DNA of 64,000 nucleotides from UBA4742 sp963734965 (GCA_963734965.1 CAVTJK010000004.1:930001-994000); one strand, 5' to 3'. Positions 8,672 through 18,868 are shown, counted from the stretch's first letter. Notes: generated by a model not told the origin, from the sequence alone. Translations and numbers: made by a program.

Positions 8672-9265
8672 ATGAGCACCGACACCCGAACCCGAATCCT
8701 CAAGGTGGCATCGGAGCTCTTCATCGAACAGGGCTACGACGCCACCTCGTTGCGCGAGATCGCCGACCGTCTCGGCTTCACCAAGGCGGCGCTCTACTAC
8801 CACTTCAAGAGCAAAGAGGACATCCTCGTCGCGCTGATCGAACCGGCCGAGGAGATGGTGCGCCAGCTGTTCGATCGACTCGAGGCCGCTCAAGGGCTCG
8901 AGGACTGGGCCGACGCCCTGATCTGGATCATCGGCGAGATGACCCAGTACATGGACTTCTTCCAGTTGCTCGAACGCAACCGAGCCGCGGTCCACAGCGT
9001 GGCCGAGAGCCTCGACGTCCTCCGGGATCACGTCGAGATGCACGAACGCGTCGAGCGGGCGGTGCGGGCCCAGACGTCCGACCTCTCCGAACAGGTCCGG
9101 ATGGTCGCCGCCCTCGGCGCGGTCACCGGGTTCGACGACTGGGCCCCCACGATCCTCGCCCAGACGCCGCCCGAGCAGCTCCAGCCCGAGCTGACCGCGG
9201 CCGTCCGCGACATCCTCGGCCTCCCGCGCCGGCGCGCCGCCCGCAAGGCCAAGCCCGCGGCCTAG
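8672..9265 (+). CDS. TetR/AcrR family transcriptional regulator
   Basis: 197 residues. The N-terminal helix-turn-helix (residues ~8-52: ILKVASELFIEQGYDATSL, then LGFTKAALYYHFKSKEDIL) is a standard TetR DNA-binding domain. The C-terminal ligand domain is unassigned, and the tail RRRAARKAKPAA is basic. ATG 8672 is chosen by the domain start; longer in-frame upstream reading would run through the operators. It is expected to bind the three palindromes at 8596-8660 and to control the divergent DrrAB-like exporter, releasing on ligand binding. Confidence 0.92.
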   Translation: MSTDTRTRILKVASELFIEQGYDATSLREIADRLGFTKAALYYHFKSKEDILVALIEPAEEMVRQLFDRLEAAQGLEDWADALIWIIGEMTQYMDFFQLLERNRAAVHSVAESLDVLRDHVEMHERVERAVRAQTSDLSEQVRMVAALGAVTGFDDWAPTILAQTPPEQLQPELTAAVRDILGLPRRRAARKAKPAA

Positions 9266-9287
9266 ACCCGCCCTTTTCCGGGCTTCT

Positions 9288-9326
9288 GGCGGCGATGAGG
9301 GGCGCAATGCGCCCTCAATCGCCGCC
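9288..9326. terminator. Long hairpin between tetR and atpC
   Basis: Arms 9288-9306 and 9308-9326 (GGCGGCGAT... / ...ATCGCCGCC) pair over about 19 bp with few mismatches. The hairpin lies in the convergent gap between the TetR gene and the end of the atp operon, so it probably serves as a bidirectional terminator. No clear U-tract on either side. Confidence 0.55.
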
Positions 9327-9355
9327 GAAACCCAGGTCGGTTCCCGCTCGGCCGG

Positions 9356-9756
9356 TCAGTCCTTGGCGGTGGCGACGGCCAGGCGGGCGTTGGCCCGGGC
9401 CAGCGCCGCCTCGGCGTCGCCGACCGAGTCCTCATCGGCCGAGGCGACGGCGGCCTCGGCCTGGTCCCGGGCCGCCTGGGCGCGGGTGAGGTCGATCTGG
9501 CTGGCCAGCTCGGCCAGGTCCGACAGGATCTTGACCTGATCATTGGTCACCGAGATGAACCCGCCGTGCACGGCGACCCGCTCACTCGTCCCGTCGGTCA
9601 GCCGGACCTCGAGGGGCCAGGTGTCGAGGGCGCCGATGAACGGGGCGTGGCCGGTCAGGAAGGCGATGTCGCCTCCGCCGATCGTCCGGGCGATGACCTC
9701 GACGGCGTCGGTCGACAGCAGGATCCGCTCGGGCGAGACCAGCTCGACCTGCAGGG

Positions 9757-9760
<4 letters not shown>
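9356..9760 (-). CDS. atpC: ATP synthase F1 subunit epsilon
   Basis: 134 residues. The N-terminal beta-sandwich (LQVELVSPERILLSTDAVEVIARTI, then GDIAFLTGHAPFIG) and C-terminal helical pair are typical of epsilon, which links the rotor to F1 and can inhibit ATP hydrolysis. The C-terminal arm is Ala-rich (AEAALARANARLAVATAKD). Last gene of the atp operon; its start overlaps the atpD stop by 4 bp, so the two are coupled. Confidence 0.95.
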
Positions 9761-11226
<1,466 letters not shown>

Positions 11227-11308
11227 GCGGAGGTTCTCCTGGTGGCGGCGAACGAATCGGGCGCGGCGCGATGACCGCGGTTGACATCGGTGACGCGATC
11301 GAGACGGG

Positions 11309-12298
11309 TCATCGGAGCGGGCTCGGGCTGTGATCGGTCGGGTCGAGGTGCTGGGCGAAGAGGTGCTCGGGCGAGATGTGCTCGAGCAGCAGCAGGTCCT
11401 GGCCGGCCCCGTCGCCCTTGAGGGCCTCGGCCCCGCCGACGATCTCCATGATCTCGGTGGTGATGGCGTCCTGGCGGGCCCGGTTCATGATGCGGCTGAG
11501 GGTGGTCTTGAGCTCTTCCGCGTTGTCGGTGGCCGCCTTCATGGCCCGCTGCTTGGCCGCGTACTCCGATGCCGAGGCGTCGAGCAACGCCGAGAAGATG
11601 CGGCTGGTCACATACCGAGGCAGCAGCTCACCGAGGATCTCGCTCGGCGAGGGCTCGTATTCGAGATCGGCGCTCGGACCGGTGGGCTCGGCGCCCGCGG
11701 CGGCCTCGCCCATCTCGACGGGGAGGATGCGGCGGTTCACCGCCTCCTGGCGGCCGGCGCTGATGTAGCGCCAGTAGCTGATGTCGGCCGACAGCAGCTC
11801 ACCGGACATGAACCGGGGTATCAGCGCGTCGCCGATGGCCCGGGCCTGCTCGTAGGTCGGTTGGTCGGTGACGCCGAGAAAGGCCTCGTCGATGCGGTAG
11901 TTGCGGAACCGGAAGTAGGTCTGGGCCTTCTTGCCCCCGACGTAGAGGGCGTACTGATGGCCTTCGGCCTGGATGGCCGCCAGCTGGCGTTCGACCATGC
12001 GCATGATGGTCGAGTTGTAGGCGCCGCACAGGCCCCGGTCCGATGTGATGCACACCACGGCGCGCACGTCGGCCTCCGGGTTGTCCCGAAGAAGCGGATG
12101 ATCCCGAGCGGCACCGGCACGGGCGAGCTGGGCGATGACGGCGGTGATCTCGTCGGAGTACGGACGGGCCTCGGCGGCGCGGTCCTGGGCCTTCACGACC
12201 CGGGTCGCGGCGATGAGCTCCATGGCGCGCGTGATCTTCTTCGTCGACTCGACGCTCTTGATCCGTCGGCGGAGGATCCGCTCCTGACCACCAGCCAC
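11309..12298 (-). CDS. atpG: ATP synthase F1 subunit gamma
   Basis: 329 residues from GTG 12298 (MAGGQERILRRRIKSV), the F1 central stalk. The N-terminal helix with the conserved RRRIKSVESTKKITRAMELIA and the C-terminal helix (MKAATDNAEELKTTLSRIMNRARQ) that enters the alpha3beta3 core are present. It is some 40 residues longer than E. coli gamma because of an acidic, Ala-rich insertion (EMGEAAAGAEPTGPSADLEY) in the middle domain. The GTG lies 2 bp after the atpA stop, with GGGGAG upstream inside the atpA end. Confidence 0.95.
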   Translation of the reverse strand: MAGGQERILRRRIKSVESTKKITRAMELIAATRVVKAQDRAAEARPYSDEITAVIAQLARAGAARDHPLLRDNPEADVRAVVCITSDRGLCGAYNSTIMRMVERQLAAIQAEGHQYALYVGGKKAQTYFRFRNYRIDEAFLGVTDQPTYEQARAIGDALIPRFMSGELLSADISYWRYISAGRQEAVNRRILPVEMGEAAAGAEPTGPSADLEYEPSPSEILGELLPRYVTSRIFSALLDASASEYAAKQRAMKAATDNAEELKTTLSRIMNRARQDAITTEIMEIVGGAEALKGDGAGQDLLLLEHISPEHLFAQHLDPTDHSPSPLR

Positions 12299-12300
12299 GA

Positions 12301-13911
12301 CTACTCCCCTTCGTCGGCCGGCGCGGCCGCGGCCGCCCTGGTGGTGTCGGTGGCCGTGTCGGTCGAGAGCGCGGCCAACCCTGTGTCGGTCGACGGCGAG
12401 AACTCGTCCTTGAAGGCGGCGACGGCGGTGGCCAGCGCGTCGTTGTCGGGCAGCGCCCCGGTCGTGCGGATGGTCTCGAGCAGGTCGTTGTGACGGCCGC
12501 GGAGGTAGTCGAGCAGGTCGGCCTCGAACCGCTTGACGTCGTTGACGGGGATGTCGTCGAGGTAGCCGGCGGTACCGGCGAGGATGACGGCCACCTGCTC
12601 CTGCATCGGCATCGGCGAGTTCAGGTTCTGCTTCAGCAGCTCGACCAGGCGGTAGCCGCGATCGAGCTGGGCGGCCGACACCTTGTCGAGCTCGGAGCCG
12701 AAGGTGGCGAAGGCCTCGAGCTCGCGGAACTGGGCCAGGTCGAGCTTGAGCGTGCCGGCCACGGCCTTCATGGCCTTGGTCTGGGCCGCGCCACCGACGC
12801 GTGACACCGAGATGCCCACGTCGACCGCGGGCCGCACACCCGACTTGAACAGATCGTCCTGCAGGTAGACCTGGCCGTCGGTGATCGAGATCACGTTGGT
12901 CGGGATGTAGGCCGACACGTCGCCGGCCTTGGTCTCGATGATGGGCAGCGCGGTGAGCGAACCCGAACCGAGCTCCTCGGACAGCTTGGCCGCCCGTTCG
13001 AGCAGCCGGCTGTGCAGGTAGAACACGTCGCCCGGATAGGCCTCGCGCCCAGGCGGGCGGCGCAGCAGCAGCGACAGCTGACGATAGGCCTCGGCCTGCT
13101 TGGACAGGTCGTCGTAGACGATGAGGGCGTGCTCGCCTTCGTCCATCCAGTGCTGGCCCATGGCGCAGCCGGCGTAGGGGGCGAGGTACTTGAACGGCGC
13201 CGGGTCCGAGGCGGCGGCCACCACGACGACGGTGTAGTCGAGCGCACCGCGCTCGCGAAGCGTGTTGACCGTGCTGGCCACCGTCGCCGCCTTGAGGCCG
13301 ATGGCGACGTAGATGCACTTCACGCCCTGACCCTTCTGGTTCAGGATCGTGTCGATGCACACCGTCGTCTTGCCCGTCTTGCGGTCGCCGATCACCAGCT
13401 GGCGCTGACCGCGCCCGATCGGGGTCATGGCGTCGATGGACTTGATGCCGGTCTGGAGCGGCTCGTGCACGGGCTGGCGGCCGGTGATGCCGGGCGCCTG
13501 GATCTCCATGCGGCGCAGCTCGGACCCGACCAGCGCGCCCTTGCCGTCGATGGGCTCGCCGATGGCGTTGACGACCCGACCCAACATGGCGTCGCCGACC
13601 GGCACCGAGAGGATGCGGCCCGACGCTCGCACGGCCGAGCCCTCCTCGACCGCGGCCGCCGACTCGCCGTCGCCCAGGATGACGGCGCCGATCGACTCCT
13701 CGTCGAGGTTCAGGGCCAGCCCGACGGTGCCGCCGTCGAACTCGAGCAGCTCGTTCACGGCGACGTCGGGAAGGCCCGACACGCGCGCGATGCCGTCGCC
13801 GACCTCGAGGACGCGCCCGACCTGGCGCAGCTCGACCTCGGGGTTGAAGTCCGCCAGGTTCTTCTGGAGGCTGGCGGTGATGTCGCTGGTGTTGATCGTG
13901 AGTTCAGCCAT
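12301..13911 (-). CDS. atpA: ATP synthase F1 subunit alpha
   Basis: 536 residues, the non-catalytic nucleotide-binding subunit. Walker A GDRKTGKT lies at residues ~175-182; the visible landmarks PGREAYPGDVFYLHSRLLERAAK and SVRPAVDVGISVSRVGG (read as SGVRPAVD) match the family. The C-terminus has a Thr/Ala-rich tail (TDTATDTTRAAAAAPADEGE) of no known role. Sits between atpH (72 bp upstream) and atpG (2 bp downstream) in the canonical order. Confidence 0.97.
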   Translation of the reverse strand: MAELTINTSDITASLQKNLADFNPEVELRQVGRVLEVGDGIARVSGLPDVAVNELLEFDGGTVGLALNLDEESIGAVILGDGESAAAVEEGSAVRASGRILSVPVGDAMLGRVVNAIGEPIDGKGALVGSELRRMEIQAPGITGRQPVHEPLQTGIKSIDAMTPIGRGQRQLVIGDRKTGKTTVCIDTILNQKGQGVKCIYVAIGLKAATVASTVNTLRERGALDYTVVVVAAASDPAPFKYLAPYAGCAMGQHWMDEGEHALIVYDDLSKQAEAYRQLSLLLRRPPGREAYPGDVFYLHSRLLERAAKLSEELGSGSLTALPIIETKAGDVSAYIPTNVISITDGQVYLQDDLFKSGVRPAVDVGISVSRVGGAAQTKAMKAVAGTLKLDLAQFRELEAFATFGSELDKVSAAQLDRGYRLVELLKQNLNSPMPMQEQVAVILAGTAGYLDDIPVNDVKRFEADLLDYLRGRHNDLLETIRTTGALPDNDALATAVAAFKDEFSPSTDTGLAALSTDTATDTTRAAAAAPADEGE

Positions 13912-13983
13912 GGGTTGGTTCGACTTCTCCCTTGGGACGGCGAGCCGATCGGGGGACCGGTGGGCCGCTGGATGGCAGGCGTA

Positions 13984-14526
13984 CTAGATGGACTCTCGGA
14001 GCTGGCTGAGGCGATGGCGCACGGACCCGTCGATGACGGTGTCGCCGATCTGGGCCACGACCCCACCGAGGACGGTGGGATCGACGATGACCTTGATCTC
14101 GACCGCCCGACCGGTGGCGGTGCTCAACGCCGCGGTCAGACGGGCTCGCTGGTCTTCGGTGAGCTCGATGGCCGAGCGCACCTCGGCCACCGCCTTCTGG
14201 TTCTGGCGGGCGCTCATCTCGACGACGCGGTCGATGATGGCCGGCAGATCGCGCGCCCGACCCACGCCGACGACCATCGAGATCAGCGACGTGGTCACTT
14301 CGGTCGCCTTGCCACCGAGCAGGTCCTCGACGATCTGCTGACGGCGCGACGCCGGCAGATGCGGGTCGATCAGCGCGTCGCGCAACTCGTCGGAGCTCTC
14401 GAACACGCGAGCGAACCGGAACAGCTCGTCGGCGACCTCGTCGACCTGCTGCTCGTTGGCCGCGATGGTGTACAGCGCCTCGGCGTAGCTGTCGGTCCGC
14501 TGGTCGGTTCTGCTGTCGTCGGCCAC
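13984..14526 (-). CDS. atpH: ATP synthase F1 subunit delta
   Basis: 180 residues, the OSCP/delta protein that anchors F1 to the b-subunit stator. The N-terminal helical bundle (DSYAEALYTIAANEQQVDEVADELFRFA) and the conserved C-terminal VIDPTVLGGVVAQIGDTVIDGSVRHRL segment are both clear. In mycobacteria delta is fused to b; here atpF and atpH are separate, as in most bacteria. Confidence 0.95.
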   Translation of the reverse strand: MADDSRTDQRTDSYAEALYTIAANEQQVDEVADELFRFARVFESSDELRDALIDPHLPASRRQQIVEDLLGGKATEVTTSLISMVVGVGRARDLPAIIDRVVEMSARQNQKAVAEVRSAIELTEDQRARLTAALSTATGRAVEIKVIVDPTVLGGVVAQIGDTVIDGSVRHRLSQLRESI

Positions 14527-14594
14527 GAGCCGATCTCCTTAGGCGTTTCGTCCGCCGGATTCGGCGGCGGTGAACTGCGTCGGCCGGGCCCGAC

Positions 14595-15263
14595 CTAGTT
14601 GCTCGAGCCGACCTGGTTGATGTAGTTCTCGATCAGCTGGACCTGGGTGGGGCGATCGAGGTTCTTCTGCACGACGACCTCGGCGGCGCCGATGGCCAGC
14701 GTGGTCACCTCACCGGTGAGATCGGCGACGGCCTGGGCCTTGGCCGCCTCGATGTCCTGCTGCGCCCGCTGGCGCTGCTCGGCGATCTCGGCTTCAGCCC
14801 GGCGTTGCAGATCGGCCTTGAGCCCCTCGGCGGTGGCGCGGGCGTCCTCGATGATCCGAGTGGCCTCGGCCTTGGAGTCCGCGACCTGGCGTTGGTAGGT
14901 CTCGAGCAGCTCCTCGGCCTCGACGCGAGCCGCGTCGGCTCGGGCCAGGTCGTTGCGGATGCGCTCGGAGCGCCCCTGCATGCCCGTCTTCAGCGTGGGC
15001 AGGGCGAACTTCCACATCGCCAGCAGCAGGACGACGAACGCCGCACTGCCCCAGATCAGGTCGGTGGCGTCGGGGACGATCGGGCTCGGCGCCTTGTTGC
15101 ACTCGCCGACGTCGGAACCCGCGTTCACGGCCTCGATGACGCACTTCTGGACCTCGGTGGCCCCCGAGGGGACCGGGATGTCAGCGGCGGAGGCGATGCC
15201 GGGCATGGCCACGATCGCGGCCAGCGCCAGGACACCCCCGACGATGAGTGCTCGGATGCGCAT
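14595..15263 (-). CDS. atpF: ATP synthase Fo subunit b with N-terminal signal-like extension
   Basis: 222 residues, the peripheral stalk. Unlike the usual ~160-residue subunit, it starts with a signal-peptide-like stretch (basic MRIR, hydrophobic residues 6-20, ASA at 24-26). A ~40-residue presumed extracytoplasmic segment with two cysteines (C41, C55) follows. Only then comes the normal membrane helix (residues ~70-90, WGSAAFVVLLLAMWKFALPTL) and the long charged coiled coil (Glu/Arg/Ala-rich, ~95-200). The ORF has no better start just before the second helix. Either the extension is cleaved or the subunit spans the membrane twice. Confidence 0.92.
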   Translation of the reverse strand: MRIRALIVGGVLALAAIVAMPGIASAADIPVPSGATEVQKCVIEAVNAGSDVGECNKAPSPIVPDATDLIWGSAAFVVLLLAMWKFALPTLKTGMQGRSERIRNDLARADAARVEAEELLETYQRQVADSKAEATRIIEDARATAEGLKADLQRRAEAEIAEQRQRAQQDIEAAKAQAVADLTGEVTTLAIGAAEVVVQKNLDRPTQVQLIENYINQVGSSN

Positions 15264-15271
15264 CGGGGCTC

Positions 15272-15529
15272 CTAACCCTTGAGCAGGAAGGCGAGGACGA
15301 AGCCGAAGAGCGCGAGCGCCTCGGTGAAGGCGATGCCGAGGAACATGGTGGTTCGCACGGGACCCGAGGCCTCGGGCTGACGAGCCATGGCGGTGATGGC
15401 GTTGCCCACCACGATGCCGATGCCGATGCCTGGGCCGATGGCGGCGCCGCCGTAGACGATGCCGGCGCCGACGGTCTTGAGACCGGTTGCCAGTTCGCCT
15501 GCCTGTTGAGCAGCAAGCACGTTGAGCAC
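15272..15529 (-). CDS. atpE: ATP synthase Fo subunit c
   Basis: 85 residues, two transmembrane helices with the Gly-rich first helix (IGPGIGIGIVVG) and the cytoplasmic loop MARQPEAS. The ion-binding Glu is in helix 2 (FTEALALFGFVLAFLL). Nothing in the helix points to the extra polar residues of Na+-type rings, so proton coupling is likely. GTG 15529 is chosen because AAGGAG lies about 7 bp upstream and the mature family start (NVLAAQQAG) follows; the upstream in-frame extension is non-conserved. Confidence 0.95.
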   Translation of the reverse strand: MLNVLAAQQAGELATGLKTVGAGIVYGGAAIGPGIGIGIVVGNAITAMARQPEASGPVRTTMFLGIAFTEALALFGFVLAFLLKG

Positions 15530-15620
15530 TGGTTTCTCCTTCTGTCTTTCGGATTGCGGGGTTTCGGGCGCTGAGAGGTTCAGTGCTCGGTCGGATTGCG
15601 GGTTCCGGGCGCTGAGACGA

Positions 15621-16391
15621 TCAGTGCTCGGGGTGCATGGCGCCACCGATGTAGACGGCGGCGAGGATGGTGAAGATGAACGCCTGCAGGAACGCGACCA
15701 GCACCTCGAAGCCGGTGAGGGCGACGAGCAGGCCGAACGGGAGCACGGCACCGATCTTGAGGACCGGCGGAGCGCCGAAGAGGATCCCGGCGGTCAGCAC
15801 GGCGAAGGTGGCGAGCAGCAGGTGGCCGGCGAGCATGTTGGCGAAGAGCCGGACCGACAGCGACAGCGGCCGCACGAAAAGCGTCGAGATGATCTCGATG
15901 GGGGTGATGAGGATGTACAGCGGCCACGGCACACCCGGAGGGAAGGCCATCGACTTGAAGTAGCCGAAGAAGCCCTGGCTCTTGATGCCGACGAAGTTGA
16001 AGAGCACCCACACGAGCAGCGCCAGCTCGACGGGGATGGCGATGTGGGCCGTGACGGGCATCTGGAAGCCGGGCAGCACCTCCCAGATGTTCAGCACGAG
16101 GATGAAGCTGAACATCGTCATGAGGAACGTCGTCCAACCGAGTCCCTCCTCGCCCATCGTCTGGAGGATGATGCCGTCCTGCACGAAGTCGTAGGCCGAC
16201 TCAGCCACGTTCTGGGCGCCCTTGGGCACCAGCTCCTTCTTCCGGCTGGCCACGAGGTAGAAGACGATGATGATGATGACCGACAGCACGATCTGGACGG
16301 TCACGCGCGTCGGCGCGAACGGACCGCTGCCGAAGAGGGTCTTCCACTGAACGAGTCGACTGACAGGCTCGAATTCGAGGCCGAAGATCAC
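15621..16391 (-). CDS. atpB: ATP synthase Fo subunit a
   Basis: 256 residues, about five to six membrane helices forming the proton half-channels. The essential arginine is in LSLSVRLFANMLAGH, and the final helices carry the conserved FEVLVAFLQAFIFTILAAVYIG. GTG 16391 overlaps the upstream atpI-like stop by 4 bp (GTGA), which fixes the start and implies coupling. The long N-terminal reading upstream of this codon lies inside the preceding gene and is not coding. Confidence 0.95.
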   Translation of the reverse strand: MIFGLEFEPVSRLVQWKTLFGSGPFAPTRVTVQIVLSVIIIIVFYLVASRKKELVPKGAQNVAESAYDFVQDGIILQTMGEEGLGWTTFLMTMFSFILVLNIWEVLPGFQMPVTAHIAIPVELALLVWVLFNFVGIKSQGFFGYFKSMAFPPGVPWPLYILITPIEIISTLFVRPLSLSVRLFANMLAGHLLLATFAVLTAGILFGAPPVLKIGAVLPFGLLVALTGFEVLVAFLQAFIFTILAAVYIGGAMHPEH

Positions 16392-16831
16392 CGGTCGGGC
16401 TCCTTTGCAGGCTTGAGGCCGGGGTAGGCCAGCGAGAGGGAGACATAGCGGGTCTCCCACATCAGCAGGCCGACGTGGGTCACGAGGATGGTCATGAGCA
16501 TGGGCGCCATCACGGCCCACGAGGCATGGCGGACGAGCATCACGGCGACCACGATGAGGGTCATGCGCAGCAGGAAGCCGCCGAGGGTGGCGGCCATGAG
16601 CATGACCGGCGAGATCCGGGCGGCGTAGGCCAGCAGCGCCGCCGCTAGCACGAAGTTGATGAGGACGAGGGCGATGCCATAGGCGCTCGAAAGGGCGCCG
16701 TCGACGCCCCAGATCAGCCCGCAGATCAGGACCAGGATGGGAGCGACAGGCAGGGCCCGGCGCACCATGTCACCGGCGATCTGCACCTCAGGCGAGCCCT
16801 CGACGTGGGTGTGGTCGATCTGCTCAAACAT
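16388..16831 (-). CDS. atpI: AtpI-like ATP synthase assembly protein
   Basis: 147 residues with about four membrane helices (residues ~28-50, 52-72, 78-100, 105-125) and no enzymatic motif. Position directly ahead of atpB and the size match the AtpI/ATP synthase I family, which helps assemble the c-ring or supports Mg2+ uptake. Overlaps the preceding AtpZ-like gene by 8 bp and atpB by 4 bp. Similarity is weak and the call rests largely on context. Confidence 0.7.
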   Translation of the reverse strand: MFEQIDHTHVEGSPEVQIAGDMVRRALPVAPILVLICGLIWGVDGALSSAYGIALVLINFVLAAALLAYAARISPVMLMAATLGGFLLRMTLIVVAVMLVRHASWAVMAPMLMTILVTHVGLLMWETRYVSLSLAYPGLKPAKEPDR

Positions 16832-17114
16832 CGGCGGCGTCGCCTTCGCTCGGCGCCGCCACCGGGCGGCGGGCCCAGGGGGCGTTGGCCTCGTGCTCTC
16901 GCATGTCGGCCACGTAGCGCATCATCAGCTTCCAGACCTCGTAGCCGAAGACGAACAAGCCGAAGGTGAGCAGGAACCAGGGGCTCGTCCCGAGCCAGCG
17001 GTCGATCAGGTACCCGAAAAAGGCGAAGATCACCGGCGTCGCGACCATCTCGAAGGCGGCCGCCAGACCATCTCCGAACCCGTTGTTGACATCCCGGATA
17101 CCACGAAGGTCCAC
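16824..17114 (-). CDS. AtpZ/AtpI-like membrane protein, first gene of the atp operon
   Basis: 96 residues from GTG 17114, preceded by a strong GAGGAGG with 7-bp spacing. Two membrane helices (ATPVIFAFFGYLIDRWLG and PWFLLTFGLFVFGYEVWKLM) are separated by a short loop, the pattern of AtpZ-type F1Fo accessory proteins. The C-terminus is charged and probably cytosolic (MMRYVADMREHEANAPWARR). It heads the operon; the 305 bp upstream must contain the promoter. Confidence 0.7.
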   Translation of the reverse strand: MDLRGIRDVNNGFGDGLAAAFEMVATPVIFAFFGYLIDRWLGTSPWFLLTFGLFVFGYEVWKLMMRYVADMREHEANAPWARRPVAAPSEGDAADV

Positions 17115-17419
17115 GGCGGAACCTCCTCTCGAGCCCAGTCCGACCCAGCGGGACCAGCGGCGTGCCGACCAGCCGGGCGCCCCGAAAGGGGGCTTGTGAA
17201 TCCATTCGCAATCTACGATACCGGCTGGCGCGGGCGCAAATCCCGGTATCTCCCCCATCCGCGCCAAAGCCCGAGCGGGGTCGGCCGGGGCGCTCGTGAA
17301 GCGGCTGAAACCTACGCGTGGGGTCCCCGACCCGCAACTCCACGACCCGCGTCCGCGCCCCGCCCCTGCTCGACGCCACCGGCGCCGGCTCGGCCCGGGC
17401 GCCGAACGACGACGGGTGG
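17115..17419. promoter_or_regulatory. Intergenic region upstream of the atp operon with inverted repeat
   Basis: 305 bp between the peroxiredoxin gene and the atp operon, both on the minus strand, so the operon promoter should lie here. It contains a perfect 8-bp inverted repeat, GATACCGG (17217-17224) and CCGGTATC (17243-17250), with an 18-bp spacer, flanking a locally less GC-rich stretch. This could be a regulator site. I could not identify convincing -35/-10 boxes. Confidence 0.3.
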
Positions 17420-18016
17420 TCAGTCCTGCTCGGCGAACACCTGGGCGTGGGTCTTGCCGTAGGGGTAGAACCCGTCCTGGTCGCCGGCGTCCCACTTCTC
17501 GCGCAAGCCCGGAGCGGACAGGTCCCAGTCGGGTCGGACCTTGCGGGTCACCTCGCGCAGGTCGCGGCGCAGCTCCTCGACCGACGGCCGGCCGAAGAAC
17601 CAGTAGCCGTTGTAGATCGTGTGCACGATCAGACCCGGCTCGAGCACGAGCGTGTGCGGGACCATCGGGTCGTGGTGGGGATCGGTGTACTCGGCGATGT
17701 CCAGGTCCTTCTGCACCTTGCGACCTGGGTCGGAGAGGAACGGCCAATGGGCGCCCACCCCCGAGCGGAACTCGTTGGTGTCGAGCAGGTTGTCCGTGCT
17801 GATCGTGACCAGCTTGCAGTACGCGACCTCGATCTGGCGGTGCAGCTCGAGCAGTCCTTCGTGCTGGCGACGGTCCTTCGGACAGAAGCCGCCGCGGCTC
17901 AGCACCACCACCATCGGATCGCCGCCCTGCAACTCGGACAGCTTGCGCCGTTGGCCCCGGTGGTCGCTCAGCTCATAGTCGGGGAAGGCGGCCCCTGGAA
18001 CGATGTCAGCACGCAT
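17420..18016 (-). CDS. Peroxiredoxin-like (AhpC/TSA redoxin) protein
   Basis: 198 residues, thioredoxin-like fold. The peroxidatic-cysteine region reads VVVLSRGGFCPKDRRQH, with Cys at residue 45, rather than the usual PxxxTxxC. No obvious resolving Cys is present in the typical 2-Cys position; a second Cys is at AYCKLV. The C-terminal half (YTDPHHDPMVPHTLVLEPGL) is redoxin-like. Likely an antioxidant or thiol oxidoreductase; ATG 18016 matches the domain start. Sits upstream of the atp operon on the same strand. Confidence 0.75.
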   Translation of the reverse strand: MRADIVPGAAFPDYELSDHRGQRRKLSELQGGDPMVVVLSRGGFCPKDRRQHEGLLELHRQIEVAYCKLVTISTDNLLDTNEFRSGVGAHWPFLSDPGRKVQKDLDIAEYTDPHHDPMVPHTLVLEPGLIVHTIYNGYWFFGRPSVEELRRDLREVTRKVRPDWDLSAPGLREKWDAGDQDGFYPYGKTHAQVFAEQD

Positions 18017-18032
18017 CCGGCCAGGGTAGCGA

Positions 18033-18102
18033 CACCCTCGGTCACTTCCAGGCGAGGACACCCTCGCTCCCGGACCTGGCGACCCTCGGTCACTTCCAGG
18101 CG
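18033..18102. repeat. 21-bp direct repeat around a methyltransferase 3' end
   Basis: ACCCTCGGTCACTTCCAGGC(G) occurs at 18033-18053 and 18082-18102, 49 bp apart. The second copy contains the last codons and stop of the downstream methyltransferase gene; the first is a displaced copy in the intergenic gap. Probably a small local duplication. Confidence 0.6.
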
Positions 18103-18824
18103 TGGAAGACCGCTCGATGGCGCTGGAGCGCGTCCATCAGCGGGCGCCGGTGCTCGTCGCGCCGATGCCGGAGCCAGCCCGAGGCGCGCCGAGCGAGCGA
18201 CGGCTTCGAGACGACCTCGACGCGGCTGAACCCGACGGCTCGCAGCGCACCGCACACCGCGCTCGGATTGAGCCCCCACCAGTTCGTCGGATCGGCGTTC
18301 AGCTCGGTGTCGGGGTAGAACGCGGCCGCCGGCCGCCGCGTCAACATGAGGTCGACCTCGGTCTCGACGATGGCTTGGCCCGCAGTCACCGAGGCGACGT
18401 GCTCGAGGGCGCCGATCGGATCCTTGACGTGGTACAGCACACCGAGGAAGAGCACGAGGTCGAACCGACCGACGGTGTCGGGGCTCAGCTCGAAGACGTC
18501 GATGGTGCGGTCCTCGACGGCCGAGCCGAGCGACTCGCGGGCCAGCTCGAAGCCCGCCTTGGAGCCCCAACCGCCCCCGCCCCACGAGTACGAGTCGGTG
18601 GCCAGCACCCGTGTCGCCCCGCGTCGCTCGGCTTCGAAGGAGTAGGCACCGTCCCAGGCCCCGATGTCGAGCACCGACCGTCCGGACAGATCGGTCGGCA
18701 GCCCGAGCCGATCGAGACCCGGCACCGGATCGTGCACGCCGGCGGTGCGCACACCCGGCGCCAGTTCCATCGTGTGGTACCAGCGGAGGTCGGCGACCTG
18801 CGCCCGCAGGTCAGAGTTGGTCAT
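18090..18824 (-). CDS. SAM-dependent methyltransferase (CmoB/Methyltransf_9-like)
   Basis: 244 residues from ATG 18824 (MTNSDLRAQVADLRWYHTM). Motif I is VLDIGAWDGAYSFEAERRGA, then an acidic strand and FDLVLFLGVLYHVKDPIGAL, the pattern of the CmoB-type/DUF1698 group. In that group some members modify tRNA wobble uridines and others act on sugars or lipids. Here it lies downstream of a glycosyltransferase-like membrane protein and WecA, so a role in polysaccharide or glycolipid methylation is plausible but unproven. Confidence 0.75.
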   Translation of the reverse strand: MTNSDLRAQVADLRWYHTMELAPGVRTAGVHDPVPGLDRLGLPTDLSGRSVLDIGAWDGAYSFEAERRGATRVLATDSYSWGGGGWGSKAGFELARESLGSAVEDRTIDVFELSPDTVGRFDLVLFLGVLYHVKDPIGALEHVASVTAGQAIVETEVDLMLTRRPAAAFYPDTELNADPTNWWGLNPSAVCGALRAVGFSRVEVVSKPSLARRASGWLRHRRDEHRRPLMDALQRHRAVFHAWK

Positions 18825-18868
18825 GGGACGGAGACTAACGGTCGCCACCGGCGTCGCGATCGAGCCCG

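Noticed and set aside
11309..13360. Single 683-residue frame covering atpG and part of atpA
   Set aside because: The N-terminal half is antisense-frame noise over atpA; the gamma subunit starts at GTG 12298.
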